This document shows positions 9,632 to 19,086 of a DNA stretch of 64,000 bases, piece by piece. The DNA is from Scrofimicrobium sp. R131. GTDB taxonomy: Bacteria; Actinomycetota; Actinomycetes; Actinomycetales; Actinomycetaceae. The DNA is taken from the NCBI RefSeq assembly GCF_040256745.1, contig NZ_CP138335.1, forward strand, positions 1-64,000, given 5' to 3'. Position 1 is the stretch's first letter. The number at the start of each line of letters is the position of its first letter. Under the pieces are notes generated by a model. The model was not told where the DNA came from, ran no database searches, and saw only the letters and a list, made by a program, of their open reading frames with translations. The position numbers and the translations under genes were made by a program.

Positions 9632-10607
9632 CGTCGAGAATCTGGCCCCCGGCTGGGGAGCTGCGGTCATGGGTACCGCCGTCATCTCCGTGGTGTTTAC
9701 CGGTTTGGGCGCCGATTTATGGGCGCAAATATTCCTGGTGGTGGCCCTGCTGGTCGCCCTCCCCGTACTGGGTTTGACTACTTGGCGATGCCTGCGCTTT
9801 CCCGGCGCGGTGGCAGCCGACCTGTCCAACCCGGTCAAGGGCGCGCTGTTCGCCACCTTCCCCGGCGGCTTCCTGGTCCTGGCCACCGCCCTGGGCCGGG
9901 CCGGCCAACTGCTGTTCGGCTCGTCCGCGGCCATCTTTTTGACCTACCTGTTCGCTACCGTCGGGGCGCTGCTGGCCCTCGCGATCGGCCTCTGGTTCCT
10001 CAGCGACATTTTTTCCCGCGGTGGGGCGGCGCCCCCGCAGATCACCGGGGCCTGGTTCATCCCACCGGTGGTAACGATCATCGTGCCGACCGCCCTGGCC
10101 CCCATCCTCACCTCGCCCGCACTGTACTGGCTCTGCTGGGCATTCTTCGGGATCGGGTCCCTGCTCTACCTGATTGTGCTGGCCAGTTTGTTCTTCCGCT
10201 CCGCCACCGCTCCGTTCCCGCCCGCTCTGCTCGCCCCCACCCTGATCATTGGGATGGGACCGGCCGGGCTGTTGGCCACCAACCTGGTGCTGCTGTCGCG
10301 GGCCGGGGAACGCCTGGGGCTCGGCGGGCTTGGGCCGATTGGGCAGGTGGGCGCGGTTAGCTTCTGGGCGTTTGGGCTCTGGTGGGGCCTGGTCTCCGTC
10401 CTGACCATCGCCCGCGCACACCGGCGCCTGCCCTACGCCCTGACCTGGTGGAGCTTTACCTTCCCCCTGGGAGCCTGGGTCAGTTCCGGCCTGACCATCG
10501 ATGTCTCTCTCATTCGGCTCACCTCCACGGTCGGCGCGGTGTTGCTCCTGCTGGTCTGGCTGACCGTCGTGGTGTTTACCGGCCGCGACCTGGTTCGGTC
10601 CCGCTAG
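9621..10607 (+). CDS. TDT/SLAC1-family transporter (TehA-like)
   Basis: 328-residue membrane protein with about ten hydrophobic segments and almost no polar loops. The spacing of glycines and the N-terminal NLAPGWGAAVMGTAV match the tellurite-resistance/dicarboxylate transporter (TDT) fold also used by SLAC1 anion channels. Likely substrates are dicarboxylates, sulfite or other small anions; the sequence does not decide. It starts at a GTG that overlaps the preceding gene by 11 bases, giving a tightly packed operon MFS-phosphatase-TDT. The convergent mgtE gene follows after 13 bases. Confidence 0.85.
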   Translation: MRTSVENLAPGWGAAVMGTAVISVVFTGLGADLWAQIFLVVALLVALPVLGLTTWRCLRFPGAVAADLSNPVKGALFATFPGGFLVLATALGRAGQLLFGSSAAIFLTYLFATVGALLALAIGLWFLSDIFSRGGAAPPQITGAWFIPPVVTIIVPTALAPILTSPALYWLCWAFFGIGSLLYLIVLASLFFRSATAPFPPALLAPTLIIGMGPAGLLATNLVLLSRAGERLGLGGLGPIGQVGAVSFWAFGLWWGLVSVLTIARAHRRLPYALTWWSFTFPLGAWVSSGLTIDVSLIRLTSTVGAVLLLLVWLTVVVFTGRDLVRSR

Positions 10608-10620
10608 TGGGCGGACCGGA

Positions 10621-12024
10621 CTAGAGCCCGGAAATGACCGTCTGCGCCACCGTGAAGTAGATCAGCAGACCGGTCCCGTCCACAATCGTAGAGATCATCG
10701 GACCGGACACGACCGCCGGGTCCACCCCCAGGCGACGCAGCAGCAGCGGCAGGATGGAGGCGATCAGCGCCGACCAGAGGACGATGGCCGCCAGCGCCAG
10801 GACCACGGTGAGCACCACCTCGCCCGCCACGCCCAGAGTCCAGGCGCGAATGGCCCCCGCCGTGGCCATCGTGATGGCCGTCAGCAAACCGGTTCGCGAC
10901 TCCTTCCAGATGACCCGGCCCAGGTCGCGCAGGTGCACCTCGCCCATCCCCATCGCCCGAATCAGCGTGGTGGTGATCTGGGTGGCCACGTTGCCGCCGG
11001 TGCCGATCAGCAGCGGCACGAAGAATGACAGCGCCACCACGGCCTCAAGTTCATCCTGGAAGGCCTGCATCACGTTGCCGGTGTACATGGCTCCGGCAAA
11101 CAGCACCAGCAGCCAGACCACGCGCTTGGACCAGAGCAGGATTGGGCTGGCCTGCAGGTAGGGCAGATCCAGCGGAGCCGAACCACCCTGACGTTCAGCG
11201 TCCTCGGTGGCCTCTTCCTGCAAGATGTCGGCGACGGTGTCGCTGGAGATTACGCCCAGCAGGTACTTGCCATCCATCACGGGAATCACGTCCGCGTCGC
11301 GTTCGCGAGCACGGAAGCTGACCTTTTCCTGGTCGTCGAGCGGCTTGATTGCCCACTGTTCGAGGCGGGAGACCGGCGTCATCTGGGTGGTCACCGGGTG
11401 GGCCCGCCGGCCCAGGACCAGCGCGCTTGGGGAGAGCCACCCGTGGACGATCTGCCCGGCCTTGCCATCGGTGGTGACGAAAACGCCTTCGGCCAGGTCG
11501 TCCGGGTCACCGCGGGCGGCATCGACCGCATCCTGAATGGTGGCTTCCGGGCCGACGTGCAGGAAGTCGGGGCGCATTCTCGAAGCCGCCGAGTCTTCAG
11601 GCCAGGCCAGCAGTCCCCGCACCAGGGCCGAATGAGAGTTCTCCATTGCCCGCAGAATCCGCTGGCGTTCGTCCTCGTTCATCAGGTCGACAATCCGGGC
11701 GGCCTCGTCGGAGTCCAGGGACTCCAACAGCCCAGCCGCCATCTGCACGGGCAGGAACTTCAGGAAGGCAAACGCGGTGTGCGGGGACACCGATTCAAGC
11801 AGTTCCTCGGCGCTTTCCGGGGTGAGCAGATCGGTCAGCGATAGGGATTGCTCCCGGTTCAACTGGCCGAGCTGGGTGTCACGTTCGTCGTTATAGGTAG
11901 AGGCCAGCCACAGGGCCATGGCCCGGGGGGTGCCGATCTGAACTACCTCTTGCAGCGAGGTGGGCACGCTGCGAGGAGACCTGGTTTCAACCGTGATTTT
12001 CCGGCGGGTGAACGGAATCTTCAT
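10621..12024 (-). CDS. mgtE: Magnesium transporter MgtE
   Basis: 467-residue Mg2+ channel/transporter. It has the three standard parts: an N-terminal superhelical domain (about 20-135), a CBS pair (about 140-270, including the ligand-type stretch RERDADVIPVMDGKYLLGVIS), and five transmembrane helices from about 295. The pore-forming part contains the family motifs PLLIGTGGNVATQ and the C-terminal GTGLLIYF. The cytoplasmic domains close the pore when intracellular Mg2+ is high. The gene stands alone and has a long upstream region with a hairpin directly before its weak ribosome binding site. Confidence 0.94.
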   Translation of the reverse strand: MKIPFTRRKITVETRSPRSVPTSLQEVVQIGTPRAMALWLASTYNDERDTQLGQLNREQSLSLTDLLTPESAEELLESVSPHTAFAFLKFLPVQMAAGLLESLDSDEAARIVDLMNEDERQRILRAMENSHSALVRGLLAWPEDSAASRMRPDFLHVGPEATIQDAVDAARGDPDDLAEGVFVTTDGKAGQIVHGWLSPSALVLGRRAHPVTTQMTPVSRLEQWAIKPLDDQEKVSFRARERDADVIPVMDGKYLLGVISSDTVADILQEEATEDAERQGGSAPLDLPYLQASPILLWSKRVVWLLVLFAGAMYTGNVMQAFQDELEAVVALSFFVPLLIGTGGNVATQITTTLIRAMGMGEVHLRDLGRVIWKESRTGLLTAITMATAGAIRAWTLGVAGEVVLTVVLALAAIVLWSALIASILPLLLRRLGVDPAVVSGPMISTIVDGTGLLIYFTVAQTVISGL

Positions 12025-12337
12025 ACATCACAACCTGACTTGCGCTGGCGCAAGCTGCGCCTGGGGTTAGAAGCGAAGCGTCAGAGAAGATGCACCCGGC
12101 AGTGACAACCGTGGCGGCAAAGAGAAATTAGTTCGCCGACTCCGGCCTGCGGGGGGCCTGACGCGAACCGGGACTATGACTTCCCATCTGGTGGGCCACC
12201 CCCTTAGGTCGACTGAAACACGTTCCGCAGCCAGTGTAGCAATCAGCGCGACAAATGGGCCGAAAACGGCTCTGATCAGGGCGATTGTGGGCAAAGTAAC
12301 CGGGCCAAATCGCGGCCATCGATTAAGATAGAACATT
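12025..12337 (-). other. Long leader region of mgtE and shared promoter with the GNAT gene
   Basis: 313 bases without a gene. CTTGCGC (12039-12045) and GCGCAAG (12048-12054) form a perfect stem 15 bases upstream of the mgtE ATG, close enough to mask its ribosome binding site. Mg2+ transporter genes often carry regulatory leaders, but I could not fit this one to the M-box consensus. The right end must hold the GNAT promoter. No further element is recognised. Confidence 0.4.
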
Positions 12338-12934
12338 ATGGATATTCGCGCCGCCCAGTCATCTGACCTTCCCCGAGTAGCCGAGCTGCTCGGCCAAGTG
12401 TTCGCCGCGGATCCAGTCCTACTCGAATACGTCGGCTACCCCACTGATCCCGAGCGGGTCCTGACCGAGCTGTTCGCCCTCCAGCTGGACACCTTTTACC
12501 TGCCCACCGGCGAGGTGGACCTGGCCTGGTCGGGTGACGAGTTGCTCGGGGCCGCCCTCTGGGCCGCGCCGGGCACCTCGGAGAACATCACCCGACAGTT
12601 GCCGACACTGGCTCGTCTGCTGGGGCGCCACCTGCCGCGAGCCCTGCGCCTCCAGCGGTCCTGGAGTGAAGCCACCCCCCGTTTCCCGCACTGGTACCTC
12701 TACACCCTGGCGGTGAGTCCTCAAGCTCGCGGTCGCGGGGTGGGGACGGCGCTGCTCGATCACGGGATTGACCGGGCTGAGGAAATGCCGATTTATTTGG
12801 AGGCGACCAGCGAGCGGGCTGCCGCCCTCTATACCCGGCTCGGTTTCGTCCGCCTGGGTACCGTTCCGGCCCCCACCTCGATCGACGAGATCGGCATGTG
12901 GCGACCCGGCGAAGCCCAGTCACTCGCCAGCTAG
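12338..12934 (+). CDS. GNAT-family N-acetyltransferase
   Basis: 198-residue Gcn5-related acetyltransferase. The acetyl-CoA binding motif A is clear: LYTLAVSPQARGRGVGTALL (about 121-140), followed by the motif B region EATSERAAALYTRLGF. The target amine is unknown; it may be a small molecule or a protein N terminus. The ATG at 12338 has only a weak ribosome binding site. The gene is monocistronic, between mgtE and the peptide importer. Confidence 0.85.
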   Translation: MDIRAAQSSDLPRVAELLGQVFAADPVLLEYVGYPTDPERVLTELFALQLDTFYLPTGEVDLAWSGDELLGAALWAAPGTSENITRQLPTLARLLGRHLPRALRLQRSWSEATPRFPHWYLYTLAVSPQARGRGVGTALLDHGIDRAEEMPIYLEATSERAAALYTRLGFVRLGTVPAPTSIDEIGMWRPGEAQSLAS

Positions 12935-13215
12935 ATTCTGTGACCGCGGTCATACTTTTGAATGTGTCCCAGGGCCCGACAATTCTAACGATTTGATAAC
13001 GACCTATTTCAGGATCTGAAGAACGCCCTTTCTCGACCAGGACTTTTCCGCACGATTCCGCCACTTCGTCGAACGTTGCGTCTTGATAACATTTTTTGCT
13101 TCTCAGCAGGCGGGCAAGTGGTTGAACCCGTCACAGTCGGCCGATAACCTGCCCTTTGTCTGGAATAGCCATATTCCAACAAATCCTTACGTTTCCCATC
13201 CATTCAGGAGGAACA
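12935..13215. other. Promoter region of the opp operon
   Basis: About 280 bases without a gene. TGACCGCGGTCA (12941-12952) is a perfect 12-bp palindrome just after the GNAT stop. TTGATAAC occurs twice (near 12993 and 13084) and may mark promoter elements. AGGAGGAACA precedes the oppA ATG. No specific regulator site is recognised. Confidence 0.4.
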
Positions 13216-14850
13216 ATGAAATTGAAGCGCGCATGGCTGGCTGTGCCGGCCGTTCTCGCCCTGTCGCTGGGCGCCTGCTCCAGCGGTGGCGGCGACAAGG
13301 ACCAGTCCGGCACCGACGAGAAGGACAATGCCGTCAGCTCGGAGGGCACGTCGGGCGGTGTTGTCACCGCTAACGGCACCGAGCCGCAGAACCCGCTCAT
13401 CCCCGCCGACACCAACGAGGTAGGCGGCGGTCGGATCGTCGACCTGCTCTTCGCCGGGCTGCTGTACTACGACAAGGACGGCCAGGTCCACAACGACATG
13501 GCTGAGTCCATCGAGACCGAGGACTCCCAGACCTACACCGTGACCCTGAAGGAAGGCCAGACCTTCTCCGACGGTTCCCCGGTGACCGCCTCCTCCTTCG
13601 TGGATGCGTGGAAGAAGGCTGCCGCCGAGGATGCCCTGAACATCAACTTCTTTGAGCCCATTGAGGGCGCCGACGACTACGGTGCCGGCGATCTGACCGG
13701 CCTGAAGGTCATCGACGACACCCAGTTCACCATCACGCTGAAGCGCCAGGAAGCCGACTTCCCGCTGCGCTTGGGCTACTCCGCCTTCTACCCGCTTCCC
13801 CAGTCCACCCTGGACGACAAGGAGGCCGGCGGCGAGAACCCAATCGGCAACGGTCCCTACATGCTGGCCGGTGACGGAGCCTGGGTTCACAACGAAAAGA
13901 TTGATCTGGTTCCGAACCCCTCATACCAGGGTGACCGCAAGGCCAAGAACGCCGGCGTGACCTTCGTCTTCTACACCGAAGCCACCGCTGCTTACAACGA
14001 TCTGCTGGGTGACTCGCTGGACGTGCTGGACCAGATTCCGGACGACGCCATCACCGTCTTCCAGGACGACCTGGGCGACCGCGCCATCAACCAGCCGGCC
14101 GCTGTGGTTCAGACCTTCACCATCCCGGAGCGCCTCGCGAACTTCGACGGTGAAGAGGGCAACCTGCGTCGTCAGGCCATCTCGCACGCGATTGACCGCG
14201 CCGAGATCACCAAGACCATCTTCAACGACACCCGCACCCCGGCTCAGGACTTCACCTCTCCCGTGGTCACCGGCTACGCCGAGGGCCTGCCCGGCTCCGA
14301 GGTGCTGAAGTTCGACCCGGAGAAGGCCAAGGAACTGTGGGCACAGGCCGAAGAGATCGCTCCCTTCGAGGGCACCTTCGAAATTGCGTACAACGGTGAC
14401 GGCCCCCACGAGGCTTGGGTGACCGCGGTGACCAACCAGCTCACCAACAACCTGGGCATCGATGCGCAGCCCAAGGCGTTCCCGGACTTCAAGTCCTTCC
14501 GTGATGCCATCACCAACCGGGAAATCACCACTGCCTTCCGGACCGGCTGGCAGGCCGACTACCCGTCGGCGTTCAACTTCCTGTCCCCGCTGTACTTCAC
14601 CGGGGCCGGCTCGAACGACGGTGACTACTCCAACCCCGCTTTTGATGCGGCTCTGACCGAGGCGGCTGCCGCCACTTCGGTTGACGAGTCCAACAAGAAG
14701 CTGGACGAGGCACAGACGATCCTGTTCGAGGATCTTCCCGCCATTCCTCTTTGGTACCAGAACGGCTTCGGCGGCTACTCCACGCACGTGCAGAACGTGG
14801 AGTTCGGCTGGAACTCCGTGCCGCTCTACTACGAGATCACCAAAGACTAG
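13216..14850 (+). CDS. oppA: Oligopeptide ABC transporter substrate-binding lipoprotein
   Basis: 544-residue lipoprotein that captures peptides outside the membrane for the OppBCDF importer. The signal peptide ends in the lipobox LSLGAC with Cys21 lipidated. The mature protein is a family 5 (SBP_bac_5) solute-binding protein, with recognisable stretches GGRIVDLLFAGL, YTVTLKEGQTFSDGSPVTA and the late LPAIPLWYQNGF. The start is ATG at 13216, with GGAGGAAC immediately upstream; the 20 extra codons upstream in frame lie in the leader. A strong hairpin follows the stop, so oppA is probably made in excess over the rest of the operon. Confidence 0.95.
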   Translation: MKLKRAWLAVPAVLALSLGACSSGGGDKDQSGTDEKDNAVSSEGTSGGVVTANGTEPQNPLIPADTNEVGGGRIVDLLFAGLLYYDKDGQVHNDMAESIETEDSQTYTVTLKEGQTFSDGSPVTASSFVDAWKKAAAEDALNINFFEPIEGADDYGAGDLTGLKVIDDTQFTITLKRQEADFPLRLGYSAFYPLPQSTLDDKEAGGENPIGNGPYMLAGDGAWVHNEKIDLVPNPSYQGDRKAKNAGVTFVFYTEATAAYNDLLGDSLDVLDQIPDDAITVFQDDLGDRAINQPAAVVQTFTIPERLANFDGEEGNLRRQAISHAIDRAEITKTIFNDTRTPAQDFTSPVVTGYAEGLPGSEVLKFDPEKAKELWAQAEEIAPFEGTFEIAYNGDGPHEAWVTAVTNQLTNNLGIDAQPKAFPDFKSFRDAITNREITTAFRTGWQADYPSAFNFLSPLYFTGAGSNDGDYSNPAFDAALTEAAAATSVDESNKKLDEAQTILFEDLPAIPLWYQNGFGGYSTHVQNVEFGWNSVPLYYEITKD

Positions 14851-14869
14851 TTTGTGATCTGACAGGTTT

Positions 14870-14896
14870 GGTGGGGGAACTTTCGGTTCCCCCACC
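14870..14896 (+). terminator. Stem-loop between oppA and oppB (partial terminator)
   Basis: GGTGGGGGAAC (14870-14880) and GTTCCCCCACC (14886-14896) form a perfect 11-bp stem with a 5-base loop, followed by ATTTCTGTT. It would reduce read-through into oppB and protect the oppA message, the usual way binding protein is overproduced relative to the membrane subunits. Confidence 0.8.
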
Positions 14897-14954
14897 ATTT
14901 CTGTTCCACTGTGAAGCAGGGTAACCTGTCCCATACACAGACAAAGAGGAACCT

Positions 14955-15881
14955 ATGGCTCGATACCTAGGGCGCCGACTACTGCAGACCATCCCAGTGT
15001 TTTTCGGCGCGACATTTCTGATTTTTGCGATGGTCTACCTCATGCCCGGAGATCCGGTTGCGGCTCTGGGTGGCGACAAGGGGCTCGACCCCGTTGTCCA
15101 GGAGAGAATCCGGGCCGAATACAACCTGGACAAGCCGTTCTGGATGCAGTACCTGCTCTACCTCAAAGGGGTCTTCACCTTTGACTTCGGAAAGACTTTT
15201 TCCGGTCGACCCGTCTCTGAGGTGATGGCACACGCCTTCCCGATCACCGTCAAGCTCGCGCTGATGGCGATTGCCTGGGAGGCGATTTTTGGCATTATCC
15301 TCGGGGTCATTGCCGGCCTGCGCAAGGGCAAGCCCGTCGACTCGACCATTCTGGTCCTGTCCATGCTGCTGATCTCGGTCCCCACCTTCGTGATGGGCTT
15401 CCTGCTCCAGTTCTTCGTCGGGGTGAGGTGGAAACTACTGCCAATTACGGCCAGTTCCACTACGGACTTCAAGTCCCTCCTGATGCCATCCATAGTGTTG
15501 GCAGCCGTCTCGCTGGCGTACGTGATCCGGTTGACCCGACAGTCTATCTCTGAGACCACCAGCGCCGACTTTGTTCGCACCGCCCGCGCCAAGGGCCTGT
15601 CTGGCGGGTCGGTGATGAACCGGCACATTCTGCGCAACTCCCTGATCCCGGTGGTCACGTTCATCGGAGCGGACCTGGGGGCACTGATGGGTGGAGCCAT
15701 CGTCACCGAAGGCATCTTTAACGTCAAGGGCATCGGCGGCATGCTATGGGAGGGGATCAAGAAGGGCGAACCCAGTACCGTGGTTTCAATTACCACCGCC
15801 CTGGTCCTGGTCTACATCGTCGCCAACCTGCTGGTGGACCTGCTTTACGCGGTCCTGGACCCGAGGATCCGTTATGAGTGA
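14955..15881 (+). CDS. oppB: Peptide ABC transporter permease OppB/DppB
   Basis: 308-residue inner-membrane subunit of the peptide importer. It begins with the family signature RYLGRRLLQTIPVFFGATFLIF, has six hydrophobic segments, and carries the EAA coupling loop (RTARAKGLSGGSVMNRHILRN, about 212-232). It pairs with OppC to form the pore. An AAGAGGAACCT ribosome binding site precedes the ATG. Its 3' end overlaps oppC by eight bases. Confidence 0.94.
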   Translation: MARYLGRRLLQTIPVFFGATFLIFAMVYLMPGDPVAALGGDKGLDPVVQERIRAEYNLDKPFWMQYLLYLKGVFTFDFGKTFSGRPVSEVMAHAFPITVKLALMAIAWEAIFGIILGVIAGLRKGKPVDSTILVLSMLLISVPTFVMGFLLQFFVGVRWKLLPITASSTTDFKSLLMPSIVLAAVSLAYVIRLTRQSISETTSADFVRTARAKGLSGGSVMNRHILRNSLIPVVTFIGADLGALMGGAIVTEGIFNVKGIGGMLWEGIKKGEPSTVVSITTALVLVYIVANLLVDLLYAVLDPRIRYE

Positions 15882-16848
15882 GCACCTAATTCCATCGAAG
15901 AACATCAAGCGCACCCGCCACGGCCAGGATCGCTACGTCTCAGACGTGGACGAGACCGGCCTGGGCGCAGTAGACGCGGTCAAGGACGAGTCGGCACCCT
16001 CCTCCATGTGGGGTGAAGCCTGGAAGAACCTGCGCCGCCGGCCCCTGTTCTGGATTGCGGCCTTCATCATCACACTCGTGCTGATTACCGCGCTGTTCCC
16101 CAGCCTGTTCTCCAGTCAGAACCCCCGCTTTTGCGAGCTGACCAACTCGTTGGCTCCCGCGGGACCCGGACACCCGTTCGGCTTTGACAAGCAGGGGTGC
16201 GACATTTACTCCCGCGTCATTTACGGCGCCCGCGCCTCGGTGACGGTGGGTCTGTTCACCACCCTCTGCGTGGTGATTATCGGCACCGTGCTGGGAACCC
16301 TGGCCGGCTACTTCGGCGGCTGGGTGGACACGCTGAACTCGCGTTTCACCGACATCATTTTCGCCGTCCCGCTGCTGCTGGCCGCGATCGTGATCATGCA
16401 GCTGTTCGCCGCCAAGCGCAACGTCTGGATGGTGGTGATGGTCCTGGCCATCTTCGGCTGGCCCCAGATTGCCCGCATTACTCGCGGCGCGGTGATGGCG
16501 GCCAAGAATGAGGAGTACGTGACGTCGGCGCGGGCACTCGGTGCCTCCACCTGGCGAATCATCACCTCCCACATTCTGCCCAACGCGGCCGCGCCGATTA
16601 TCGTCTACGCGACCGTGGCGTTCGGTACCTTCATCGTGGCCGAGGCGACCCTGTCCTTCCTGGGGTTGGGCTTGCCCGCCGACGTGGTCTCCTGGGGTGG
16701 GGATATCTCCCGCGCTCAGGTGTCCCTCCGCGTGCAACCGATGGTGCTGTTCTACCCAGCGTTGGCTCTGGCCCTCACCGTCCTCAGCTTCATCATGATG
16801 GGGGACGTGGTCCGTGACGCTCTTGACCCGAAGGCTCGTAAGCGATGA
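15874..16848 (+). CDS. oppC: Peptide ABC transporter permease OppC/DppC
   Basis: 324-residue partner permease. An unusually polar cytoplasmic N terminus of about 55 residues precedes the first helix (LFWIAAFIITL). The DppC-type N-terminal domain and the EAA loop (SARALGASTWRIITSHILPN) are both present. The start at 15874 overlaps the oppB stop; the 61 upstream in-frame codons belong to oppB in another frame. Its stop overlaps the start of the ATPase gene, so B, C and DF are translationally coupled. Confidence 0.94.
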   Translation: MSEHLIPSKNIKRTRHGQDRYVSDVDETGLGAVDAVKDESAPSSMWGEAWKNLRRRPLFWIAAFIITLVLITALFPSLFSSQNPRFCELTNSLAPAGPGHPFGFDKQGCDIYSRVIYGARASVTVGLFTTLCVVIIGTVLGTLAGYFGGWVDTLNSRFTDIIFAVPLLLAAIVIMQLFAAKRNVWMVVMVLAIFGWPQIARITRGAVMAAKNEEYVTSARALGASTWRIITSHILPNAAAPIIVYATVAFGTFIVAEATLSFLGLGLPADVVSWGGDISRAQVSLRVQPMVLFYPALALALTVLSFIMMGDVVRDALDPKARKR

Positions 16849-18671
16849 CTGACAAGACATTTTTCCCCGGCGATGAGCCGCTGCAGGAGTACGAGGACTG
16901 GAAAGACCAACCCGATCCTCTGACCGAGCAGTCCGACCGCCTCGCCGAAGCCGAAATCAAAACCGAGACCCCCTCCATCCCGACAGAGGTCCACCCCGAG
17001 GACGCCAATCCGCTGCTGCGGATCACCGACCTGGACGTGGCCTTCCAGTCCTCGACCGGGATGGTGCCGGCCGTGCGCGGCGCGAACCTGACCGTTTATC
17101 CCGGTCAGACGGTCGCCATCGTCGGTGAGTCCGGCTCGGGCAAGTCCACCACCGCGGCTGCGGTGATTGGGCTGCTACCCGGCACCGGCAAGGTCACCGG
17201 CGGCACCATCGAGTTTGACGGGCGCGATATCACCAACCTGTCCAAGCACGAATGGGTGGAGCTGCGCGGTTCGGGCATCGGAATGGTGCCACAGGACCCG
17301 ATGACCAACCTGAACCCCGTTTGGCGGGTCGGGACCCAGGTGAAGGAAGCCCTGCGGGCCAACAACGTGGTCCCCAAGTCCGAGGTCGGACAGCGCGTGG
17401 CCGAAGTATTGGAGGAAGCCGGTCTGCCCGACGCGGAACGTCGCGCCAAGCAGTTCCCGCACGAGTTCTCGGGCGGGATGCGCCAGCGGGTGCTGATCGC
17501 CATCGGGATGGCTGCCAATCCCAAGCTGCTGATTGCCGACGAGCCCACCTCCGCCCTGGACGTGACCGTTCAGCGCCGGATTCTGGATCACCTGGCCTCA
17601 ATGGCGGCCGAGAAGGGCACCGCGGTGCTTTTCATTACGCACGACCTGGGGCTGGCCGCCGAGCGCGCCGAACAGCTGGTGGTCATGCACCGCGGACGCG
17701 TGGTCGAATCCGGGCCCGCTCTGGATATCCTGCAGCACCCGCAGCACCCGTATACGAAACGGCTCGTGGCCGCGGCCCCCTCCCTGGCGTCCAAGCGGAT
17801 TGAGACCGCTCACGCCCAGGGGATCGAGGTGACCGAGGAAGAGCTGATCGGATCAGGGGCTGGTGCCACCTCGACCGAGGCAATCGTCAGCGTGCGGAAC
17901 CTGGTGAAAGAGTTCGACGTGCGCGGGGCCAAGGGAGAAGCCCGGATCCTGCGGGCGGTCGACGACGTCACTTTCGACGTCCGGCGCGGCACCACGTTGG
18001 CGCTGGTGGGCGAGTCCGGTTCAGGCAAATCCACCGTGGCCAACATGGTCCTGAGTCTGCTCACCCCGACCTCCGGTCAGGTGTTCTTCAACGGGGAGGA
18101 CCTCTCCACCTACTCCAAACAGCAGCTGTTCGCCATGCGGCGGAAGCTCCAGGTGGTGTTCCAGAACCCGTACGGCTCGCTGGATCCGACCTACTCGATC
18201 TTCCGGATCGTGGAGGAGCCGCTCCGCATTCACGGGGTCGGCACGCGGAAGGAACGGATCGACCGGGTCACCGACCTGCTGGACCGGGTCTCCCTGCCTC
18301 GCTCGGTAATGCGTCGCTACCCGAACGAGCTCTCCGGCGGTCAGCGTCAGCGGGTGGCAATTGCCCGCGCCTTGGCACTGGACCCGGAAGTGGTCGTGCT
18401 GGACGAGGCGGTCTCCGCCCTGGACGTGCTGGTTCAGGATCAGATCCTCAAGCTCCTGAACGAGCTCCAGTCGGATCTGGGCCTGACCTACCTGTTCATC
18501 ACCCACGACCTGGCGGTGGTTCGCCTCCTGGCCGACGACGTGGTGGTGATGGAGAACGGCAAGATTGTTGAGCGGGCCAGTGCCGACGACCTGTTCGACA
18601 ACCCGCGTGAGAAATACACGCAGGAGCTGATCGAGGCGGTCCCCGGCCGTCAGATCCAGCTGGCTCTCTAA
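16845..18671 (+). CDS. Fused peptide ABC transporter ATPase (OppD-OppF in one chain)
   Basis: 608-residue protein joining the two ATPases of a peptide importer, which are separate genes in many bacteria. Domain 1 (about 60-310) has Walker [10 protein letters not shown], signature FSGGMRQRV and Walker [13 protein letters not shown]. Domain 2 (about 345-600) repeats the set with [18 protein letters not shown] and [12 protein letters not shown]. Domain 2 has Ala-Val where most relatives have Pro-Thr (DEAVSALD), a common variant. An acidic tail of about 55 residues precedes domain 1. The start overlaps the oppC stop (ATGA) and a terminator follows. Confidence 0.94.
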   Translation: MTDKTFFPGDEPLQEYEDWKDQPDPLTEQSDRLAEAEIKTETPSIPTEVHPEDANPLLRITDLDVAFQSSTGMVPAVRGANLTVYPGQTVAIVGESGSGKSTTAAAVIGLLPGTGKVTGGTIEFDGRDITNLSKHEWVELRGSGIGMVPQDPMTNLNPVWRVGTQVKEALRANNVVPKSEVGQRVAEVLEEAGLPDAERRAKQFPHEFSGGMRQRVLIAIGMAANPKLLIADEPTSALDVTVQRRILDHLASMAAEKGTAVLFITHDLGLAAERAEQLVVMHRGRVVESGPALDILQHPQHPYTKRLVAAAPSLASKRIETAHAQGIEVTEEELIGSGAGATSTEAIVSVRNLVKEFDVRGAKGEARILRAVDDVTFDVRRGTTLALVGESGSGKSTVANMVLSLLTPTSGQVFFNGEDLSTYSKQQLFAMRRKLQVVFQNPYGSLDPTYSIFRIVEEPLRIHGVGTRKERIDRVTDLLDRVSLPRSVMRRYPNELSGGQRQRVAIARALALDPEVVVLDEAVSALDVLVQDQILKLLNELQSDLGLTYLFITHDLAVVRLLADDVVVMENGKIVERASADDLFDNPREKYTQELIEAVPGRQIQLAL

Positions 18672-18677
18672 GCGCAG

Positions 18678-18706
18678 ACCCCCGAACCGATTGGTTCGGG
18701 GGTTTG
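18678..18706 (+). terminator. Intrinsic terminator of the opp operon
   Basis: ACCCCCGAACC (18678-18688) and GGTTCGGGGGT (18693-18703) form a perfect 11-bp stem with a 4-base loop, followed by TTT. It lies directly after the OppDF stop. Confidence 0.88.
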
Positions 18707-18739
18707 CTACGCTTAGACCAGCCCGGTGAAAGGAAACTC

Positions 18740-18922
18740 ATGTCCCAAGTGTGGTTGTGGTCCTCGCTGCAGACGCAGATGGCCCACTCCCCCAAGCCTA
18801 AGGACAAGGGCCTTCACATTGAGGTATCGACCATTGTGCTGGAGCCGGGCGAAGAGTACGAACCCCCCGAGCCCCTCTGGCTCCACCTGCTGCTGGAACA
18901 CGACTGGCCGGAGGACTACTAG
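18740..18922 (+). CDS. Small protein of unknown function, 60 residues
   Basis: Not recognised. The ATG at 18740 is preceded by GAAAGGAAACTC, a good ribosome binding site. The peptide has a Trp-rich N terminus (SQVWLWSSLQ), a basic middle (SPKPKDKG) and an acidic, proline- and tryptophan-containing C terminus (EPGEEYEPPEPLWLHLL and HDWPEDY). It has no signal peptide or membrane segment. It lies between two strong terminators/convergent genes and its stop codon overlaps the GTG of a second tiny gene, which argues for a real coupled pair rather than chance. Confidence 0.6.
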   Translation: MSQVWLWSSLQTQMAHSPKPKDKGLHIEVSTIVLEPGEEYEPPEPLWLHLLLEHDWPEDY

Positions 18923-19074
18923 TGCCCATTGAGCGAAACCTGCCCAGCAAAACGCTGGAAGAGATCATGGCCGAAATCAGCCTGGACTCAGAGTTGGAGC
19001 CCAGCGCCCAGGTGCTGCCCCCGGTGGGGGAAACCCTGGACGAGGAAGAGTGGACCCCGCTCGACCTGCCCTAG
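18922..19074 (+). CDS. Small acidic protein of unknown function, 50 residues
   Basis: Not recognised. It starts at a GTG that shares its first base with the TAG of the preceding tiny gene, the classic overlap of coupled genes. The product is strongly acidic (KTLEEIMAEISLDSELE, then TLDEEEWTPLDLP) with one probable amphipathic helix and a Trp-containing tail. The acidic Trp-Pro ending resembles the tail of the upstream peptide, so the two may have related or interacting roles. It is convergent with the UvrA paralogue 12 bases away. Confidence 0.5.
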   Translation: MPIERNLPSKTLEEIMAEISLDSELEPSAQVLPPVGETLDEEEWTPLDLP

Positions 19075-19086
19075 GCGCCGCTTCGA

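Noticed and set aside
12025-12337. M-box riboswitch before mgtE
   Set aside because: The conserved M-box core sequences could not be found on the minus strand; only a generic hairpin is supported.
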